Assembly: GCF_030506255.1 (NCBI RefSeq)
Contig: NZ_CP113431.1
Span: 4,227,001 to 4,291,000 of the forward strand
Direction of reading: 5' to 3'
Length of the DNA stretch: 64,000 bases
Origin: Nocardioides sp. Arc9.136
GTDB taxonomy: Bacteria; Actinomycetota; Actinomycetes; Propionibacteriales; Nocardioidaceae
Under the pieces are notes generated by a model. The model saw nothing but the letters and a program-made list of their open reading frames with translations. It had not been told where the DNA came from and did no database searches. Below are positions 38,525 through 46,558 of the stretch, one piece after another. Position numbers and translations under genes: made by a program. Each line of letters starts with the position of its first letter. Positions within the stretch are counted from its first letter, which is position 1.

Positions 38525-39277
38525 TCAGGCCGGGAGGACGCGGGCGAGGAACTGGCGGGTCCGCTCCTCGCGCGGGGCGGTGAAGAGCTGGTCGGGCGGT
38601 CCCTGCTCGAGGATGCGGCCCTGGTGCAGGAAGCACACCTTGGTGGCGACCTCGCGGGCGAAGGCCATCTCGTGGGTGGCCAGCACCATCGTGGTGCCGG
38701 CGACGGCGAGGTCGCGGACGATGGTCAGCACCTCGCCGACCAGCTCGGGGTCCAGGGCGGCGGTGATCTCGTCGAGGAGGAGCAGCTCGGGGCCGGTGCA
38801 CAGCGCCCGCACCAGGGCGACCCGCTGCTGCTGGCCGCCGGAGAGCCGGTCGGGGTGCTTGCGTGCGTGCTCGGCGAGGCCGAACTGGTCCAGCAGCGCC
38901 AGCGCCCGGCTCTCCGCGTCGGCCTTCGAGACGCCGTGGACCCGCCGCGGGGAGAGCGTGCAGTTGTCGAGGACCGAGAGGTGCGGGAAGAGGTTGTAGG
39001 CCTGGAAGACCATCCCGACCCGCTTGCGGACCTCGCGCGGGTCGACCAGCGGGTCGCTGATCTCCTGCCCGGACAGGGTGATGGTGCCGTCGTCGACGTC
39101 CTCGAGCAGGTCCAGGCAGCGCAGCAGCGTCGACTTGCCCGACCCCGAGGAGCCGATCAGGCAGACCACGTCGTGGGCGCGGACGTCGAGGTCGACCGAG
39201 TCGAGGACCAGCCGCTCGCCGTAGGTCTTGCGCAGGCCACGGACCTCGAGCAGCGCCGGGGAGGAGGGAGCGCTCAC
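38525..39277 (-). CDS. polar amino acid ABC importer ATPase
   Basis: 250-residue ATPase of the polar-amino-acid uptake class (GlnQ/HisP/TcyC-like). Walker A IGSSGSGKST, Q-loop VFQAYNLFPHLSVLDN, signature LSGGQQQR, Walker B LLLLDEITAALDPE and His switch ATHEMAFARE are intact. The NLFPH stretch is characteristic of this class. GTG start, GTGA overlap with the permease stop. Third gene of a binding protein-permease-ATPase operon; the divergent C-S lyase hints at cystine or a related sulfur amino acid as cargo. Confidence 0.94.
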   Translation of the reverse strand: MSAPSSPALLEVRGLRKTYGERLVLDSVDLDVRAHDVVCLIGSSGSGKSTLLRCLDLLEDVDDGTITLSGQEISDPLVDPREVRKRVGMVFQAYNLFPHLSVLDNCTLSPRRVHGVSKADAESRALALLDQFGLAEHARKHPDRLSGGQQQRVALVRALCTGPELLLLDEITAALDPELVGEVLTIVRDLAVAGTTMVLATHEMAFAREVATKVCFLHQGRILEQGPPDQLFTAPREERTRQFLARVLPA

Positions 39278-40158
39278 AGCTGCCCCGCCCGCTCCCGCGC
39301 CAGCCAGCGCCGCTGCAGCCAGTCGGTGAGCCGGGCCAGCGGGACGGTCAGCACGACGAAGAACGCCGCGACGACGACGTACGGCGTGTAGTTGAAGTTG
39401 TACGCCGCGTAGTCGCGCGCGGCGAAGACCGCGTCGAAGACCGCGACGGCCGAGACCAGCGCGGTGTCCTTCTGCAGCGAGACGAAGTCGTTGAGCAGCG
39501 GCGGGACGACCCGGCGGACGGCCTGGGGCACGACGACGTACCGCAGCGCCTGCGGGCGGCTCAGCCCGAGCGCCTCGGCGGAGGCGACCTGCGAGGGGTG
39601 GATGGAGTCGATGCCGGCGCGGAAGACCTCGGCGACGTAGGCGCTGTAGGAGAGGACCAGCGCGACGCCGGCCCAGAAGGTGCCGCTGATCGGCACGCCC
39701 TGGAGCCCGAGCGCCGGCATCCCGAAGCCGAGCATCAGCACGAGCAGCAGCGTGGGCACGCCGCGGAGCAGGTCGGTGTAGACGACGGCCAGGACGCGGA
39801 GCGGGGCGAGGTACGGCGAGCGGGCGACCCGTGCGAGCGCCACCAGCAGGCCGAGGGCGAGGATCACGACCTCGCAGACCAGGAACAGCCGGACGTTGAG
39901 CCAGAACCCGTCCAGCACGTCGGGGAAGACGGCCTTGGCGTGCTCCCAGGAGAAGAACAGCTCCCGGACGTTCGGCCACCCCGGGGAGCTGGTGAGGGCG
40001 ACGCCGAGCGCGACGAGCACCAGGACCACGAGTCCCGTGGCGACGCTCAGCGAGCGCAGCCGGAGGCGGCGGCGCACGGCTCGCCGCTCGAGCTCGCGGT
40101 CGCTGGGCGTCCAGCCCCCGCCGGTGGGGGTGGACGTGGCCGTGGGGGTGTCAGTCAA
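39274..40158 (-). CDS. polar amino acid ABC importer permease, TTG start
   Basis: 294-residue HisM/GlnP-type permease. A Thr/Pro-rich cytoplasmic N-terminus is followed by about five membrane helices; the EAA loop reads ASAEALGLSRPQALRYVVVPQAV. LNVRLFLVCEVVILALGLLV and DLLRGVPTLLLVL are typical. No ATG or GTG is available: TTG at 40158 overlaps the binding protein stop by 8 bases and gives MTDTPTATSTP. It forms the membrane channel with the ATPase encoded next. Confidence 0.92.
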   Translation of the reverse strand: MTDTPTATSTPTGGGWTPSDRELERRAVRRRLRLRSLSVATGLVVLVLVALGVALTSSPGWPNVRELFFSWEHAKAVFPDVLDGFWLNVRLFLVCEVVILALGLLVALARVARSPYLAPLRVLAVVYTDLLRGVPTLLLVLMLGFGMPALGLQGVPISGTFWAGVALVLSYSAYVAEVFRAGIDSIHPSQVASAEALGLSRPQALRYVVVPQAVRRVVPPLLNDFVSLQKDTALVSAVAVFDAVFAARDYAAYNFNYTPYVVVAAFFVVLTVPLARLTDWLQRRWLARERAGQL

Positions 40159-41065
40159 GCGTCGGCACGCTCACCACGTCGGAGAGCCACTCCTGCTCGA
40201 TCTCGGCCAGCGTGCCGTCCTCGCGGAGGCTCGCGAGCGCGGCGTCGACGCAGTCGCGCAGCGGGTTGCCCTTCTCGAAGAGCATCCCGAACTCCTCCTG
40301 CTCACCGGTCTCGGGCTGGAACTGCCCGACGATCGTGCTGCCCTCGATCTCGACGGCGGAGATGTAGAACGCGGTCGGCAGGTCGGCGAGGATCGCCTCG
40401 ACCTGGCCGTTCTTGAGCGCCTGCTTGGCGGCGTTGGTGTCCTCGAAGACCAGCGGGTCGCTGGCCGGCTGGATGACGTCGCGGATCGCGGTCAGCGAGG
40501 TGGTGCCGGTCTGGGCGCCGAGCTTGTGGTCGGCGAGCTCCTCGACGCTCTCGAGGCCGGCGAGCGGGGAGTCCTCGAGGGTGATCACCGCCTGCGCGGC
40601 CTGGTAGTACCCCTCGGAGAAGTCGACGACCTCGGCCCGCTGGGGGGTGATCGAGACCTGGTTGATGTCGAGGTCGAAGGTCTTCTTGCCCGGCGCGTAG
40701 GAGGAGTTGAAGGGCACGGTCACCCAGGAGACCTCGTCCTCGGAGAAGCCGAGCTCCTCGGCGACCGCGTAGGCGACCGCCGACTCGAACCCCTCGCCGT
40801 TGGTGGGGTCGTCGTCGACGAACCACGGCTCGTACGCCGGGGAGTCGGTGCCGATGGTGAGCCGGCCGTCCTCGACCAGCGGGGCGCCCTCGACGCAGGC
40901 GGCCGGGTCGGCGTCGGCGCTGGCGCTCGTGTCGGCGGAGGCGCTGCTCGAGTCGCTCGCGGCGTCCGGCTCGTCGTCCTCGACCGGGGCGCACGCGGAG
41001 ACCAGCCCGGTGGCGAACGCGGTCAGCAGGACGGGGGCGGCCAGGGCGGCACGACGCGAGCGCAT
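40151..41065 (-). CDS. amino acid ABC importer substrate-binding lipoprotein
   Basis: 304-residue periplasmic-type binding protein of family 3. Signal and lipobox: RAALAAPVLLTAFATGLVSAC, then a Ser/Ala/Asp-rich linker to about 55. The bilobed domain starts LTIGTDSPAYEPWF, with DLDINQVSITPQRAEVVDFSEGYY and KLGAQTGTTS as ligand-loop landmarks. The ATG follows TACGAT by 7 bases (leaderless). First gene of the importer. Arg in QRAEVVDFS and Asp in DINQV should contact the amino acid carboxylate and amine; specificity is not clear. Confidence 0.93.
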   Translation of the reverse strand: MRSRRAALAAPVLLTAFATGLVSACAPVEDDEPDAASDSSSASADTSASADADPAACVEGAPLVEDGRLTIGTDSPAYEPWFVDDDPTNGEGFESAVAYAVAEELGFSEDEVSWVTVPFNSSYAPGKKTFDLDINQVSITPQRAEVVDFSEGYYQAAQAVITLEDSPLAGLESVEELADHKLGAQTGTTSLTAIRDVIQPASDPLVFEDTNAAKQALKNGQVEAILADLPTAFYISAVEIEGSTIVGQFQPETGEQEEFGMLFEKGNPLRDCVDAALASLREDGTLAEIEQEWLSDVVSVPTLD

Positions 41066-41072
41066 GGGTGGA

Positions 41073-41103
41073 ATCGTAGGGACTCGACTCGTCCCGTGTT
41101 CAA
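41073..41103 (-). promoter_or_regulatory. promoter of the amino acid importer operon
   Basis: Minus strand: TTGAAC (41103-41098), 19-base spacer, TACGAT (41078-41073), then 7 bases to the ATG at 41065. The spacer contains the repeat GAGTCGAGTC. The divergent aminotransferase GTG lies 8 bases beyond the -35. Confidence 0.55.
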
Positions 41104-41110
41104 TGACCGG

Positions 41111-42256
41111 GTGATACGTGACCTGAGCGACACCGAGGCCCGCCGCGCGCTCGTCCACAAGTGGGGCCAGGTGCCCGAGGACGTGCTCCCCGCGTGGGTG
41201 GCGGAGATGGACTACGCGCTCGCGCCGGCGGTGGCCGACGCCCTGGCCGAGGCGGTCTCGCTCGGGGTGACCGGCTACCCGTCGTTCGAGCCGGGCGGCG
41301 GCGCGCTGGGCCGGGCGTACGCCGGGTTCGCCGAGCGGCGGTTCGGCTGGCGGGTGGACCCGGCGCAGGTGCTGCCGACGGTCGACGTGACGGCGGGCGT
41401 GCGGCTGGCGGTCGACGTGCTGAGCGGGCCGGGACCGGTGGTGCTGCCGCTGCCGGCGTACGCGCCGCAGCTGGACCTGCCGGCGGTGTGCGGCCGCGAG
41501 CGGTGGGACCTGCCGGTCGAGCCGGACGCGGAGCGGGTGACCATCGACCTCGACCGGCTGGACCGGATGTTCGCCGACGGGGCCTCGACCCTGCTGCTGA
41601 CCCAGCCGCACAACCCGTGCGGGCAGGTCTACACGCCCGCCGAGCTCGAGGGGATCCGCGACGTGGTGGCGCGGCACGGCGGCCGGGTGGTCAGCGACGA
41701 GATCCACGCCCCGCTGGTGCTCCCCGGAGCCGAGCACGTGCCCTACCTCGCCCTCGAGGGCACCGGCGAGCACGCGGTCGCGGTCGTGGCGGCGTCCAAG
41801 GCGTTCAACACGGCGGGGCTGCGGTGCGCCCAGGTCGTGGCCGACGACCCGGCGACGGCCGCGCGGCTGGCCGGCGTGCCGATCGCCCAGAACGACTCCT
41901 GGTCACCGCTCGGCGAGGTGGCCGCCGTGGCGGCGTACGAGCAGGGCGACGCGTGGCTCGACGCCCTCCTCGACCGGCTGGACGGCCAGCGCACCCTGCT
42001 CGCCGAGCTGCTGGCCGAGCACCTGCCCGAGGCACGGATGCGGCCCCTGGAGGCGACGTACCTGGCGTGGCTGGACCTGCGCGCCTACGGCCACGACGAC
42101 CCCGCGGCGGTCGCGCTCGAGCGGGGGCGGGTGCGGGTGGCGCCGGGTCAGGACTACCACCCCGGCCTGCCCGGCCACGTCCGGCTGAACGTCGCGACGT
42201 CGCCCGAGCGGCTCCGCGAGGCCGTGCTGCGGCTGGCGCGGGCGCTGGTGGGCTGA
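41111..42256 (+). CDS. PLP aminotransferase, C-S lyase (MalY/PatB) type
   Basis: 381-residue fold-type I PLP enzyme. LPAWVAEMDYALAPAVADAL and GVTGYPSFEPG at the start are hallmarks of MalY/PatB cystathionine beta-lyases. QPHNPCGQVYTPAEL supplies the Asn that contacts PLP, VVSDEIHAPLVL the Asp, and ASKAFNTAGLRCAQV the PLP-binding Lys. It likely cleaves cystathionine or cysteine conjugates to a thiol, pyruvate and ammonia. GTG at 41111 is the first in-frame start. Divergent from an amino acid importer over 45 bases, so the two may serve sulfur amino acid use. Confidence 0.9.
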   Translation: MIRDLSDTEARRALVHKWGQVPEDVLPAWVAEMDYALAPAVADALAEAVSLGVTGYPSFEPGGGALGRAYAGFAERRFGWRVDPAQVLPTVDVTAGVRLAVDVLSGPGPVVLPLPAYAPQLDLPAVCGRERWDLPVEPDAERVTIDLDRLDRMFADGASTLLLTQPHNPCGQVYTPAELEGIRDVVARHGGRVVSDEIHAPLVLPGAEHVPYLALEGTGEHAVAVVAASKAFNTAGLRCAQVVADDPATAARLAGVPIAQNDSWSPLGEVAAVAAYEQGDAWLDALLDRLDGQRTLLAELLAEHLPEARMRPLEATYLAWLDLRAYGHDDPAAVALERGRVRVAPGQDYHPGLPGHVRLNVATSPERLREAVLRLARALVG

Positions 42257-42258
42257 GC

Positions 42259-42281
42259 CCCGCGGACGTGACGGTCGCGGG
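42259..42281. terminator. terminator-like stem at convergent ends
   Basis: Arms CCCGCG (42259-42264) and CGCGGG (42276-42281) with an 11-base loop fill the 25-base gap between the C-S lyase and the glycosyltransferase gene ends. Confidence 0.4.
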
Positions 42282-43202
42282 TCAGACGTCGAGCCGGCCG
42301 CGGCGACGGACCAGCGGCCGCTCCGCCTGCGGCAGCCAGGTGCGGGTCACGTGGTCGACGACGTGGACGCCCGGCGGCGCCTCGATCCGGTGCAGCCCCG
42401 GCACCTCGTGCCCGCGGCCCTCGCGCAGCGCGGAGTAGACCTCCCACTCGCGGCGCTTGCGCGGCGCACGGGAGGAGTCGAAGTCCTCGGCGCTGCTCCA
42501 GTGCGCGAACTCGTCCTGGTCCAGCCACTTCAGCTCCACGCACAGGCCCTCGGGCAGCACGATCCGCTCGGAGGTCTCCGGGAACTCCCGCACCTCCCAC
42601 TCGAAGGCCTTGACGAAGGTGAACTGCTCCCCCATCGGGTAGACCCACGGCTCCAGGAAGCGGAACCCCAGGTCGATCCAGGCCACCGACTCGCTCTCGA
42701 TGCTCAGCGGGTGGCGCGGCACGGCGACCACCGCGCCCGAGCCGTGCAGCTGCCAGGACAGGTCGGCCAGCAGCGCCTCGCCCTCGCCGGTCAGCACCAT
42801 GTCGCCGTCCCACTTCATCGAGTAGCCGGTGCGGACGTGGGAGAAGGACCAGTTGTAGAAGTGCGTCAGCGAGTGCACCGAGTGCGGCGGCGTCGCGAGG
42901 TGCTCGGTGCCGGCGCGGCTGACCCGGAAGGGGTAGGTCGTGACGGTGATCCGGTCGCCGGCGCCGCACTCCTCGGCCACCCGCCGGGCGACCTCCGGGG
43001 TGCCGTCGTCGGACTGGTTGTCGACCAGGACCACCCGCTGGACCGCCCGCAGCATCGGGGGGAGGACCCAGGGCAGGTTGCGGGCCTCGTTCTTCACGCG
43101 GAACACGCAGGTCAGCCCGGGGTCGAGCGGCCCGTCCTGCCACGCCCAGCGCACGTCGTACGTCGCGTCGCCCTCGAGGCAGGCGATGTCCGGCGCGCTC
43201 AT
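42282..43202 (-). CDS. glycosyltransferase family 2-like protein
   Basis: 306-residue protein with a GT-A-type start: GLTCVFRVKNEARNLPWVL, then RVVLVDNQSDDGTPEVARRV (nucleotide-sugar loop) and MKWDGDMVLTGEGE, a DxD-like metal site. The N-terminal about 25 residues (ACLEGDATYDVRWAWQDG) and the C-terminal third (from about 200) are not typical GT2. No membrane helix, so cytosolic or peripheral. The ATG overlaps the sulfotransferase stop (ATGA), so the pair is co-translated; a sulfated glycan or glycolipid is the natural joint product, but this is inference. Confidence 0.85.
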   Translation of the reverse strand: MSAPDIACLEGDATYDVRWAWQDGPLDPGLTCVFRVKNEARNLPWVLPPMLRAVQRVVLVDNQSDDGTPEVARRVAEECGAGDRITVTTYPFRVSRAGTEHLATPPHSVHSLTHFYNWSFSHVRTGYSMKWDGDMVLTGEGEALLADLSWQLHGSGAVVAVPRHPLSIESESVAWIDLGFRFLEPWVYPMGEQFTFVKAFEWEVREFPETSERIVLPEGLCVELKWLDQDEFAHWSSAEDFDSSRAPRKRREWEVYSALREGRGHEVPGLHRIEAPPGVHVVDHVTRTWLPQAERPLVRRRGRLDV

Positions 43203-44278
43203 CGCTGCTTGCCGAGCGCCTTGCGCAGGCCGCGGCGGGCACCGGCGGGCACCATCGCGCGGACGCCGTGGGGGATCCGCTCGGCACCGCGGCGGCCGGG
43301 TGCGAGCTGGTCGGGCGCCGGCTGCTGGCGCTGGCCCTCGCGCTTGGCGGCCAGGGCGGTGGACTCGCTGAACGCCTCCGCCTCCTCGTAGAGCTCGGCG
43401 TACGCCGTGCGCAGCTCGTCGAGCCGGTCGTGGACCTCGGGGGTGTCGCCGTCGGGCTCGGCCAGGCGGTCCAGCTGCTGCCAGGACTCCTCGGCGACCT
43501 CCCGCAGCCGGGCCGGGACGCGCACGTCGTCCCAGGTCAGCTGCACGCGGCGCAGGTTCGGGTCGATGAACTGGTGGACCTTGCGGATGTCGTTGGCCGA
43601 GGCCGACTTCACCGCGTCGAGGTCGAAGAGCTGGCCGAGGCCGAAGACCGGGATCGTCCAGTCGGTGAGCATGTCGTGGTAGCGCACGAAGGCCCGGGCG
43701 CTCCCCCGCGTCGAGCGCTCGGTGTGCAGCATCATGTTCACCCACGCGGCCGTCCGGCTGACCTCGCCCGAGGTGGTCGAGGTGCGGCCGCCGGCGTAGT
43801 ACTTCTGCTTGCTGCCGACCACCTCCGTCGGCGGGCGGAGCATCGTGACGTAGGCCGGTGTCGCGTCGCAGCGCAGGGCGGCGCTGCGCCACAGGCCCAT
43901 GAACCACGCCAGTCGCGGGTCCTTGACGACGACCTCCGGGCCGCCCTCGACGAACTGCTGCTCCAGCCAGTCGTGCAGCCGCCCGCGCAGCGGCTCGAAC
44001 GTCGCGAGCTTGCCGGCCTCGAACCAGGCGGCGGGCCGGGCGTCGGAGACCGCGACGTTGCAGCGCTGCAGCAGCTCGTGGTGGAAGTCGACCACCCACT
44101 GCGGCTCGCCGAAGCCCTTGGGGTTGGTCTCGTCGGCCTGCACCTCCGGCTGCGGCACGTGCATGCCGAGGGTCTGCAGCGTGCCGGACATCGTGCTCGT
44201 CCCGCTGCGGCCGGATCCGACCACGAACACCACCCGCCGCTTGACCGGAGGGGCCGGCGGGGCAGCGGTCGTCGACAT
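43199..44278 (-). CDS. sulfotransferase-family protein
   Basis: 359-residue PAPS-dependent sulfotransferase-like protein. The 5'-phosphosulfate loop is VVFVVGSGRSGTSTMSGTLQTLG (from about 16; P-loop GSGRSGTST). VVVKDPRLAWFM and YVTMLRPPTEVVGS (3'-phosphate region, with the LRxP motif) follow. The last about 60 residues are Arg/Ala/Glu-rich and look disordered. The ATG follows TAGGCT by 7 bases (leaderless). First gene of a pair with the glycosyltransferase. The acceptor is unknown; actinobacteria sulfate trehalose glycolipids and glycopeptidolipids. Confidence 0.88.
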   Translation of the reverse strand: MSTTAAPPAPPVKRRVVFVVGSGRSGTSTMSGTLQTLGMHVPQPEVQADETNPKGFGEPQWVVDFHHELLQRCNVAVSDARPAAWFEAGKLATFEPLRGRLHDWLEQQFVEGGPEVVVKDPRLAWFMGLWRSAALRCDATPAYVTMLRPPTEVVGSKQKYYAGGRTSTTSGEVSRTAAWVNMMLHTERSTRGSARAFVRYHDMLTDWTIPVFGLGQLFDLDAVKSASANDIRKVHQFIDPNLRRVQLTWDDVRVPARLREVAEESWQQLDRLAEPDGDTPEVHDRLDELRTAYAELYEEAEAFSESTALAAKREGQRQQPAPDQLAPGRRGAERIPHGVRAMVPAGARRGLRKALGKQR

Positions 44279-44285
44279 GGCGCTC

Positions 44286-44291
44286 AGCCTA
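44286..44291 (-). promoter_or_regulatory. -10 element for the sulfotransferase pair
   Basis: TAGGCT on the minus strand ends 7 bases before the ATG at 44278; TANNNT match, leaderless geometry. Confidence 0.45.
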
Positions 44292-44320
44292 GAAGATGCA
44301 CCAGGCCACGCCTTCCACCC

Positions 44321-44348
44321 GCCGGTCGCCCGGTGCCGCTCGACCGGC
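44321..44348 (-). terminator. terminator hairpin after the GH1 gene
   Basis: Perfect 8-bp arms GCCGGTCG and CGACCGGC with a 12-base loop, 11 bases past the glycosidase stop codon. It separates the glycosidase from the sulfotransferase unit. Confidence 0.6.
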
Positions 44349-44358
44349 AGGTGCGGTC

Positions 44359-45753
44359 TCAGCCGATCGAGCGGGTCTGGGCGGCGATGACGTCGGCGTA
44401 CCACTGGTAGGAGCGCTTGGGCGTGCGCGCCTGCGTCTCGTAGTCGACGTGGACCAGGCCGAAGCGCTGGGAGTAGCCCTCGGACCACTCGAAGTTGTCC
44501 AGCAGCGACCAGCAGTAGTACCCGCGGACGTCGACCCCGCGCTGGACGGCCGTGGCCACCGCGCGCAGGTGGGCGTCGATGTAGTCGATCCGGGGCTGGT
44601 CGTCGACGACGCCGTCGGCGTCCGGGCCCATGTTGTACGCCGCGCCGTTCTCGGTGATGTAGAGCGGCGGCAGCGCGTTGCGGAAGCGGGCGCGGAACAT
44701 GATCAGCCACTCGCGCAGGGCGTCCGGGACGACCGGCCAGCCGACGTCGGTCGTGGGGTGCCCCAGCAGCTCGCGGAACGCGAAGGGCAGCTCGGCGTCC
44801 TCGGCCGCGGCGCCGATCTTCATCGGGTTGTAGTAGTTGACCCCGTAGAAGTCGAGCGGCTGGCGGATCGTGGCCAGGTCGCCGTCCTCGACCACGTCCT
44901 CGAGCAGCGGCGCGATGTCGACGGGGTAGCGCCCGAGCAGCATCGGCTCGATGAACAGCCCGTTCCACATCGCGTCGAAGAGCTTGGTGGCGCCCACGTC
45001 GGCGGCGTCGTCGGAGGCCGGCCACATGGGGGCGTGGTTGTTGGCGCAGCCCACGCTGGCGGTGACCCCGGCCGGCACGGAGTCGCGCAGCGCGATCGCG
45101 GCCCGGCCGTGGGCGAGGAGCAGGTGGTGGGCGACGGGCAGCGAGTCGAACATCAGGGTCCGGCCCGGGGCGTGCATGCCGATGCCGTAGCCCATCATCA
45201 TCACGACGTTCGGCTCGTTGACGGGCACCCAGTGCTCCACCCGGTCGCCGAACCGCTCGCCGGCGATCGCGGCGTACTCCGCGAACCGGTCGATCGTCGC
45301 CCGGTTGAGCCAGCCGCCGTCGTCCTCGAGCGCCTGCGGCAGGTCCCAGTGGAACAGCGTGACCATCGGCTGCACGTCCGCCGCGAGCAGGGTGTCGAGC
45401 AGCCGGTCGTAGAAGTCGAGGCCCCGGGCGTTCGGCGTGCCGCGGCCGGTCGGCTGGATCCGCGACCACGACAGCGAGAGCCGGTAGCCGCCCACCCCGA
45501 GGTCCTTCATCAGCGCGACGTCCTCGTGGAACCGGTGGTAGTGGTCGCAGGCGACGTCGCCGGTGTGGCCGTCCTTGGTCCGGCCGGGCGTGTGGCTGAA
45601 GGTGTCCCACACCGACGGCCCGCGGCCGTCCTCGGCGGCCGCGCCCTCGACCTGGTACGCCGCGGTGCTGGTCCCGAAGCGGAACCCCGGCGGCAGCTGG
45701 GGCAGGCCGCGGGCGGCGGGGTCGGAGGGGTGGGCGGCCACGGGCACAATCAT
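44359..45753 (-). CDS. GH1 beta-glucosidase
   Basis: 464-residue family 1 glycosidase, retaining beta-glucosidase or galactosidase type. Seen: FRFGTSTAAYQVEGA, GYRLSLSWSRIQPTG, acid/base Glu in HWVPVNEPNVV, nucleophile Glu in PPLYITENGAAYN, and the aglycone/glucose site SLLDNFEWSEGYSQRFGL. No signal peptide, so intracellular. The ATG at 45753 shares bases with the divergent pirin ATG. A GTG at 45741, 7 bases after CATGAT, is a better leaderless start (460 residues) and would begin at VAAHPSDPAARG. Confidence 0.95.
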   Translation of the reverse strand: MIVPVAAHPSDPAARGLPQLPPGFRFGTSTAAYQVEGAAAEDGRGPSVWDTFSHTPGRTKDGHTGDVACDHYHRFHEDVALMKDLGVGGYRLSLSWSRIQPTGRGTPNARGLDFYDRLLDTLLAADVQPMVTLFHWDLPQALEDDGGWLNRATIDRFAEYAAIAGERFGDRVEHWVPVNEPNVVMMMGYGIGMHAPGRTLMFDSLPVAHHLLLAHGRAAIALRDSVPAGVTASVGCANNHAPMWPASDDAADVGATKLFDAMWNGLFIEPMLLGRYPVDIAPLLEDVVEDGDLATIRQPLDFYGVNYYNPMKIGAAAEDAELPFAFRELLGHPTTDVGWPVVPDALREWLIMFRARFRNALPPLYITENGAAYNMGPDADGVVDDQPRIDYIDAHLRAVATAVQRGVDVRGYYCWSLLDNFEWSEGYSQRFGLVHVDYETQARTPKRSYQWYADVIAAQTRSIG

Positions 45754-45754
45754 G
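45745..45754. promoter_or_regulatory. overlapping divergent -10 elements (pirin / GH1)
   Basis: Plus strand CACAAT (45745-45750) ends 7 bases before GTG 45758 of pirin. Minus strand CATGAT (45754-45749) ends 7 bases before GTG 45741 of the glycosidase. Both -10 elements share two bases. If real, both annotated ATG starts lie inside promoters. Confidence 0.45.
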
Positions 45755-46441
45755 GACGTGACGACCGAGATCCGCCGCAGTTCCGCACGTTTCCTGAGCC
45801 GGGCGCCGGGGATGGTGACCCACCACGCGTTCTCGTTCGGCGAGCACTACGACGCCCAGCGGCTGCGCTTCGGCCCGATGGTGTGCCACGACGAACACCA
45901 CCTCGGCGCGGGCAAGGGCTTCGACACCCACCGCCACAGCGGCCTCGACATCGTCACCTGGGTCGTCGACGGGCGGCTGCACCACACCGACTCCCACGGC
46001 CACGACGCGGTGCTGGCGCCCGGCGAGGTGGCGGTGCTGAGGTCCGGCTCGGGCGTCGAGCACGCCGAGCACGCGACCGAGGACGGCCGGGCCCACTTCG
46101 TCCAGGTCTGGCTCGCCGCCGACCCCGACCGCGCCGACGACGAGCCGACGTACGACGTCCTGCCGGTGCCGGCCACCGCCGTGCCCGGCGGCGGTCTGGT
46201 CGAGGTCCTCGCGCCGCAGGCCGGCGCCACCCTCCACCTCGCGCGCCTCGACGCCCTCGAGACGCTCACGCTCCCCGCCGCGGCGCAGGTGCACACCTAC
46301 GTCGTCAGCGGCGCCCTGGTCCGCAGCTCGCTCGCCGAGCCGCTCGCCGCCGGCGACGCCTTCCTCTTCACCGACGAGCCCGAGCACCCCGTCACCGCCG
46401 CCGTCCCCACCGAGCTGCTCGTGTGGACGTTCGCGGGGTGA
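45752..46441 (+). CDS. pirin-like cupin protein
   Basis: 229-residue pirin-family bicupin. The metal site in the N-domain is visible: GKGFDTHRHSGLDIVTWVVDG (His pair), DSHGHDAVL and VEHAEHATEDG. Some pirins have quercetin 2,3-dioxygenase activity, others act as redox-dependent cofactors; sequence does not decide. This is a short form with a second cupin lacking obvious ligands. ATG 45752 is the longest start, but GTG 45758 fits the promoter better. Ends in a repeat-rich convergent gap. Confidence 0.9.
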   Translation: MDVTTEIRRSSARFLSRAPGMVTHHAFSFGEHYDAQRLRFGPMVCHDEHHLGAGKGFDTHRHSGLDIVTWVVDGRLHHTDSHGHDAVLAPGEVAVLRSGSGVEHAEHATEDGRAHFVQVWLAADPDRADDEPTYDVLPVPATAVPGGGLVEVLAPQAGATLHLARLDALETLTLPAAAQVHTYVVSGALVRSSLAEPLAAGDAFLFTDEPEHPVTAAVPTELLVWTFAG

Positions 46442-46460
46442 GTCGGGGCGCGGGCGGGTG

Positions 46461-46541
46461 TCGGAATCCCCGGCCCCCCGGGCAATCCGGCGCTTCCCAG
46501 GGGAAACATCCCCTGAGAAGCACCGGTTTCCCCTGAGAAGC
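46461..46541. repeat. intergenic repeat element, site B
   Basis: In the convergent gap between pirin and the lipid kinase. Modules: TCGGAATCCCCGG (46461-46473); hairpin with arms GCTTCCCAGGGGA (46492-46504) and TCCCCTGAGAAGC (46509-46521), one mismatch, loop AACA; and a second exact copy of TCCCCTGAGAAGC (46529-46541). The same two modules recur at 54025-54120. Confidence 0.75.
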
Positions 46542-46558
46542 AGGCCCGCCCGAGGACG

